Below the pieces are notes generated by a model. The model saw nothing but the letters and a program-made list of their open reading frames with translations, did not search any database and was not told the DNA's origin. From an uncultured Bacteroidales bacterium (lineage in GTDB: Bacteria > Bacteroidota > Bacteroidia > Bacteroidales > UBA932), in NCBI GenBank assembly GCA_946627685.1, contig CAMOVV010000054.1:1-7359 (forward strand): a stretch of 7,359 nt of DNA, in the 5' to 3' direction. How positions within the stretch are numbered: position 1 is the first letter of the stretch; every line of letters begins with the position of its first letter. A program made the position numbers and the translations under genes. Below, piece after piece: positions 5,214 to 7,359 of this stretch.

Positions 5214-5696
5214 ATGAAGTCTAAGAACGAAAGGTTGGGAATAATCCGGCGCCTCGTCACCAAAGAGAGGGTGGGGAGCCAGGAAGAACTTATCCGTCTT
5301 CTTGAAAAAGAAGGACTTAACGTTGCCCAGGCGACATTGTCCAGGGATTTGAGGGAGATGGGGATAACAAAGGTCCACGACGGCCTCGGCTACAGGTTCC
5401 GTCTCCCGTCGGCTTCGGAGCCAGTCAATATCCTGCGCGCTTCCGGAGGCGCGATGCCGGACGGCCTCGTCGTGTCCTGCGAATTTTGCGGCAATCTCTG
5501 CGTTCTCAAGACTCATCCTGGCCATGCCCCTGTGCTTTCGGCCCTTATAGACGGGAAAAGCCTTCCGTTCGTCGCCGGCACCGTGGCCGGGGACGATACC
5601 GTTCTCGTTGTGCTGCGCGGAGGTTTCTCCCGTGCCGACATGACGGACGGCCTGAGTGGATTGTTCAGTGGAATCAAAAAGAAAATCATTGAATAA
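5214..5696 (+). CDS. argR: arginine repressor ArgR
   Basis: This 160-residue transcription regulator binds L-arginine as a hexamer in the ArgR/AhrC family and represses arginine biosynthesis. The N-terminal winged helix-turn-helix (about 1-65) contains SQEELIRLLEKEGL and the recognition-helix signature QATLSRDL at 39-46. The C-terminal oligomerisation and arginine-binding domain has GNLCVLKTHPGHA (93-105) and GTVAGDDT (122-129), where the GDD aspartates contact arginine in homologues. Cys89, Cys92 and Cys96 (CEFCGNLC) are an unusual small cluster at the domain start, of unknown meaning. The ATG at 5214 follows the inverted operator pair by six bases and has no Shine-Dalgarno sequence. The stop codon lies inside an ARG-box-like site serving the next gene, 24 nt upstream of its start. 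Neighbouring argG confirms the regulon. Confidence 0.96.
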   Translation: MKSKNERLGIIRRLVTKERVGSQEELIRLLEKEGLNVAQATLSRDLREMGITKVHDGLGYRFRLPSASEPVNILRASGGAMPDGLVVSCEFCGNLCVLKTHPGHAPVLSALIDGKSLPFVAGTVAGDDTVLVVLRGGFSRADMTDGLSGLFSGIKKKIIE

Positions 5697-5716
5697 TTAT
5701 TGAATATTATTTTATA
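5688..5716 (+). promoter_or_regulatory. ARG-box-like operator upstream of GNAT-argG, overlapping the argR stop
   Basis: ATTGAATAATTATTGAAT at 5688-5705 fits every position of the classical 18-bp ARG-box consensus wnTnAATwwwwATTnAnw, quoted from memory. A second, overlapping site at 5699-5716 fits with one mismatch and is centred 11 bp (one helical turn) away. The argR stop codon (5694-5696) lies inside the first box and the GNAT ATG follows the second by five bases. No good TAnnTTTG element is seen between box and ATG, so the operator may act on a weak internal promoter or as a roadblock to transcription from argR. Confidence 0.65.
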
Positions 5717-5720
5717 TAAA

Positions 5721-6281
5721 ATGGACGAGACATTTACAATCGTGGTGGCTGACGAATCTCATGTGGGGTATGTGCCCGAGATTCTCAAGACCATTGAGGA
5801 TGCCACCAAAGTCAGGGGAACGGGAATCGCCAAGCGCAATCCTGAGTATGTTAAGAAGAAAATGCTTGAAGGCAAGGCGATTATTGCCCTTTATGGAGAT
5901 GAATTTGCGGGGTTCTGCTACATCGAGTCATGGGAACATGAGGAGTTCGTGGCTAATTCGGGCCTCATCGTGAAAGACAAGTTCCGCGGCCACGGCCTGG
6001 CCAAGGCAATCAAGAAGAGGGCCTTCGAGCTCTCCCGCGCCAGGTTCCCGAAGGCCAAGATTTTCGGGCTTACCACCGGCCTTCCCGTGATGAAAATCAA
6101 TACTGAACTCGGGTATGTGCCCGTAACATTTTCAGAACTTACCTCCGACCCGGTCTTCTGGAAGGGCTGCGAGAGCTGCATCAACTACGATGTCCTGCTT
6201 AGGAACGACTATACCAGATGTCTCTGTACAGGAATGCTTTACGACCCCGAGAAACATAAAAGTAACGATAAAAACATTTAG
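5721..6281 (+). CDS. GNAT-family acyltransferase of the arginine cluster, candidate N-acylglutamate (N-succinylglutamate) synthase
   Basis: This 186-residue single-domain protein has the GNAT fold. The acyl-CoA pyrophosphate-binding motif is RGHGLA at 89-94, preceded by the beta strand SGLIVKDKF and followed by the helix KAIKKRAFELSRARF. The C-terminal part has TGLPVMKINTELGY and a short cysteine-rich end (CESC 150-153, CLC 167-169). It sits between argR and argG with a 3-nt gap to argG, behind an ARG-box-like operator, so an arginine-pathway role is very likely. No classical argA or argJ is visible. From memory, Bacteroides makes arginine through N-succinylated intermediates, and a GNAT protein at this position in B. 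thetaiotaomicron was proposed from genetics as the N-succinylglutamate synthase. I infer the same role here. The ATG at 5721 is chosen over an in-frame TTG at 5700, which lies inside the operator. Confidence 0.75.
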   Translation: MDETFTIVVADESHVGYVPEILKTIEDATKVRGTGIAKRNPEYVKKKMLEGKAIIALYGDEFAGFCYIESWEHEEFVANSGLIVKDKFRGHGLAKAIKKRAFELSRARFPKAKIFGLTTGLPVMKINTELGYVPVTFSELTSDPVFWKGCESCINYDVLLRNDYTRCLCTGMLYDPEKHKSNDKNI

Positions 6282-6284
6282 GTT

Positions 6285-7359
6285 ATGGCAAAGAAAGTTG
6301 TAGTCGCGTTCAGCGGCGGACTCGATACTTCCTTTACCGTGATGTACCTCACGAAGGAAAAAGGTTATGAAGTGTATGCGGCCTGCGCTGACACCGGCGG
6401 TTTCAGCGAGGAGCAGTTGAAGGAGAACGCCGAGAAGGCGAAAAAGCTCGGAGCGAAGGACTATGTGACCCTGTCCGTGGCGAAGGAGTATTATGACAAG
6501 AGCATAAGGTATATGGTGTTCGGAAACGTGCTCAGGGGCGGTACCTATCCCATTTCTGTGTCGTCCGAGAGGATTTTCCAGGCCATGGTCATCGCCCGGT
6601 ATGCCAAGGAAATAGGCGCGGACGCCATAGCCCACGGCTCCACCGGAGCCGGCAACGACCAGGTGCGTTTCGACATGACCTTCCTCGTCCTTGCCCCCGG
6701 AATCGAGATAATCACCCTGACCCGTGATATGACCCTCACCAGGCAGTTCGAGGTGGACTATCTGAACAAGAATGGCTATTTCGCTGATTTTACGAAGCTT
6801 AAGTATTCGTATAACGTGGGTCTCTGGGGCACTTCCATCTGCGGAGGGGAGATTCTCGACTCCGCGAAAGGCCTTCCCGAGGCCGCTTATCTGAAGCAGG
6901 TGACAAAGGAAGGGGAGGAAGAGCTGAGAATCGGCTTCGAAAAGGGGGAGATAGTCTCCGTGAACGGGAAGGTCTATGAAGATAAAGTCGCTGCAATCCA
7001 GGCGGTTGAAGCCATCGCGGCTCCCTATGGCATAGGCCGCGACATGCACGTCGGCGACACCATCATCGGCATCAAGGGAAGGGTCGGCTTCGAAGCCGCC
7101 GCCGCGATGACTATCATCGGCGCCCACAAGTTCCTTGAGAAATTCACCCTGAGCAAGTGGCAGCAGTATTGGAAGGACCAGGTGGCAGGCTGGTACGGCA
7201 TGTTCCTCCACGAGAGCCAGTATATGGAGCCGGTGATGAGGGATATGGAGGCCATGCTTCTTGAAAGCCAGAGGAATGTCACGGGCACCGTCATCCTCAA
7301 GCTGCGTCCCTATTGCTTCGAGAATGTCGGAGTGGAATCTCCCGACGACCTTGTCCACA
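6285..7359 (+). CDS. argG: argininosuccinate synthase (3' end beyond window)
   Basis: This enzyme joins citrulline and aspartate with ATP to form argininosuccinate, the penultimate step of arginine synthesis. The 358 codons visible here begin MAKKVVVAFSGGLDTS, with the family's ATP-binding P-loop SGGLDTS at residues 10-16. The second signature, GSTGAGNDQVRFD, begins at residue 118, where T120, G121, N124 and D125 correspond to substrate-binding positions. Later family segments include SYNVGLWGTSI, IKGRVGFEAAAAM and the helix KFTLSKWQQYWKDQ. The family is about 400 residues, so only a short C-terminal piece is missing. The ATG follows the GNAT stop by three bases, indicating a shared transcript and possible translational coupling. 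In related genomes further arg genes usually follow; that cannot be checked here. Confidence 0.97.
   Translation, partial: MAKKVVVAFSGGLDTSFTVMYLTKEKGYEVYAACADTGGFSEEQLKENAEKAKKLGAKDYVTLSVAKEYYDKSIRYMVFGNVLRGGTYPISVSSERIFQAMVIARYAKEIGADAIAHGSTGAGNDQVRFDMTFLVLAPGIEIITLTRDMTLTRQFEVDYLNKNGYFADFTKLKYSYNVGLWGTSICGGEILDSAKGLPEAAYLKQVTKEGEEELRIGFEKGEIVSVNGKVYEDKVAAIQAVEAIAAPYGIGRDMHVGDTIIGIKGRVGFEAAAAMTIIGAHKFLEKFTLSKWQQYWKDQVAGWYGMFLHESQYMEPVMRDMEAMLLESQRNVTGTVILKLRPYCFENVGVESPDDLVH

Noticed and set aside
6132..7358. 408-codon open frame on the minus strand opposite GNAT and argG
   Set aside because: It spans the antisense of two clear genes, has no recognisable motif, and shows the same antisense-type composition as the frame opposite typA.

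Overview
The window looks like chromosomal DNA from a member of Bacteroidota, probably Bacteroidales. The upstream regions are AT-rich and carry Bacteroidota-type -7 elements (TAnnTTTG). One has a well-spaced -33 TTTG. Most starts lack a clear Shine-Dalgarno sequence, and the gene set (DUF177-rpmF, typA, guaA, argR-GNAT-argG) fits that phylum. The coding DNA is visibly GC-rich and uses many AGG arginine codons. Genus cannot be read from the sequence.

Layout. (1) 1-409, minus: the N-terminal third of a tyrosine recombinase (integrase), running off the left edge. (2) 410-721: a gene-free integration zone with an integrase promoter, an 11-bp-phased repeat, helically phased TTTCG/CGAAA motifs, and two diverged copies of a unit made of a tRNA 3' end plus a terminator. 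(3) 722-1559, minus: a likely transcription unit yceD (DUF177) - rpmF - tRNA-Arg(CCU), driven by a textbook TTTG-N19-TAtcTTTG promoter at 1585-1615 and ended by a hairpin just past the tRNA. (4) 1619-3433, minus: typA/bipA, divergent from (5) guaA, 3540-5120, plus. (6) 5154-7359, plus: the start of an arginine biosynthesis cluster, with argR (inverted operator pair around its promoter), an ARG-box-like operator over the argR stop codon, a GNAT acyltransferase that is a good candidate for the first enzyme of the pathway, and argG running off the right edge.

How they fit together. The right half is one arginine-responsive regulon: ArgR probably represses itself through the flanking inverted sites and controls GNAT-argG through the operator at its own 3' end. 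The left half is a housekeeping translation operon whose terminal tRNA-Arg gene appears to serve as an integration target. The tRNA reads AGG, which is about half of the arginine codons in guaA, so elements inserting here need to preserve the tRNA 3' end.

The least conventional parts are the duplicated tRNA-end/terminator units with different hairpin sequences, the phased motif array beside the integrase, and the GNAT enzyme. I see no CRISPR array, defence system or wholly unknown gene system. The cargo of the mobile element, if any, lies left of the window.
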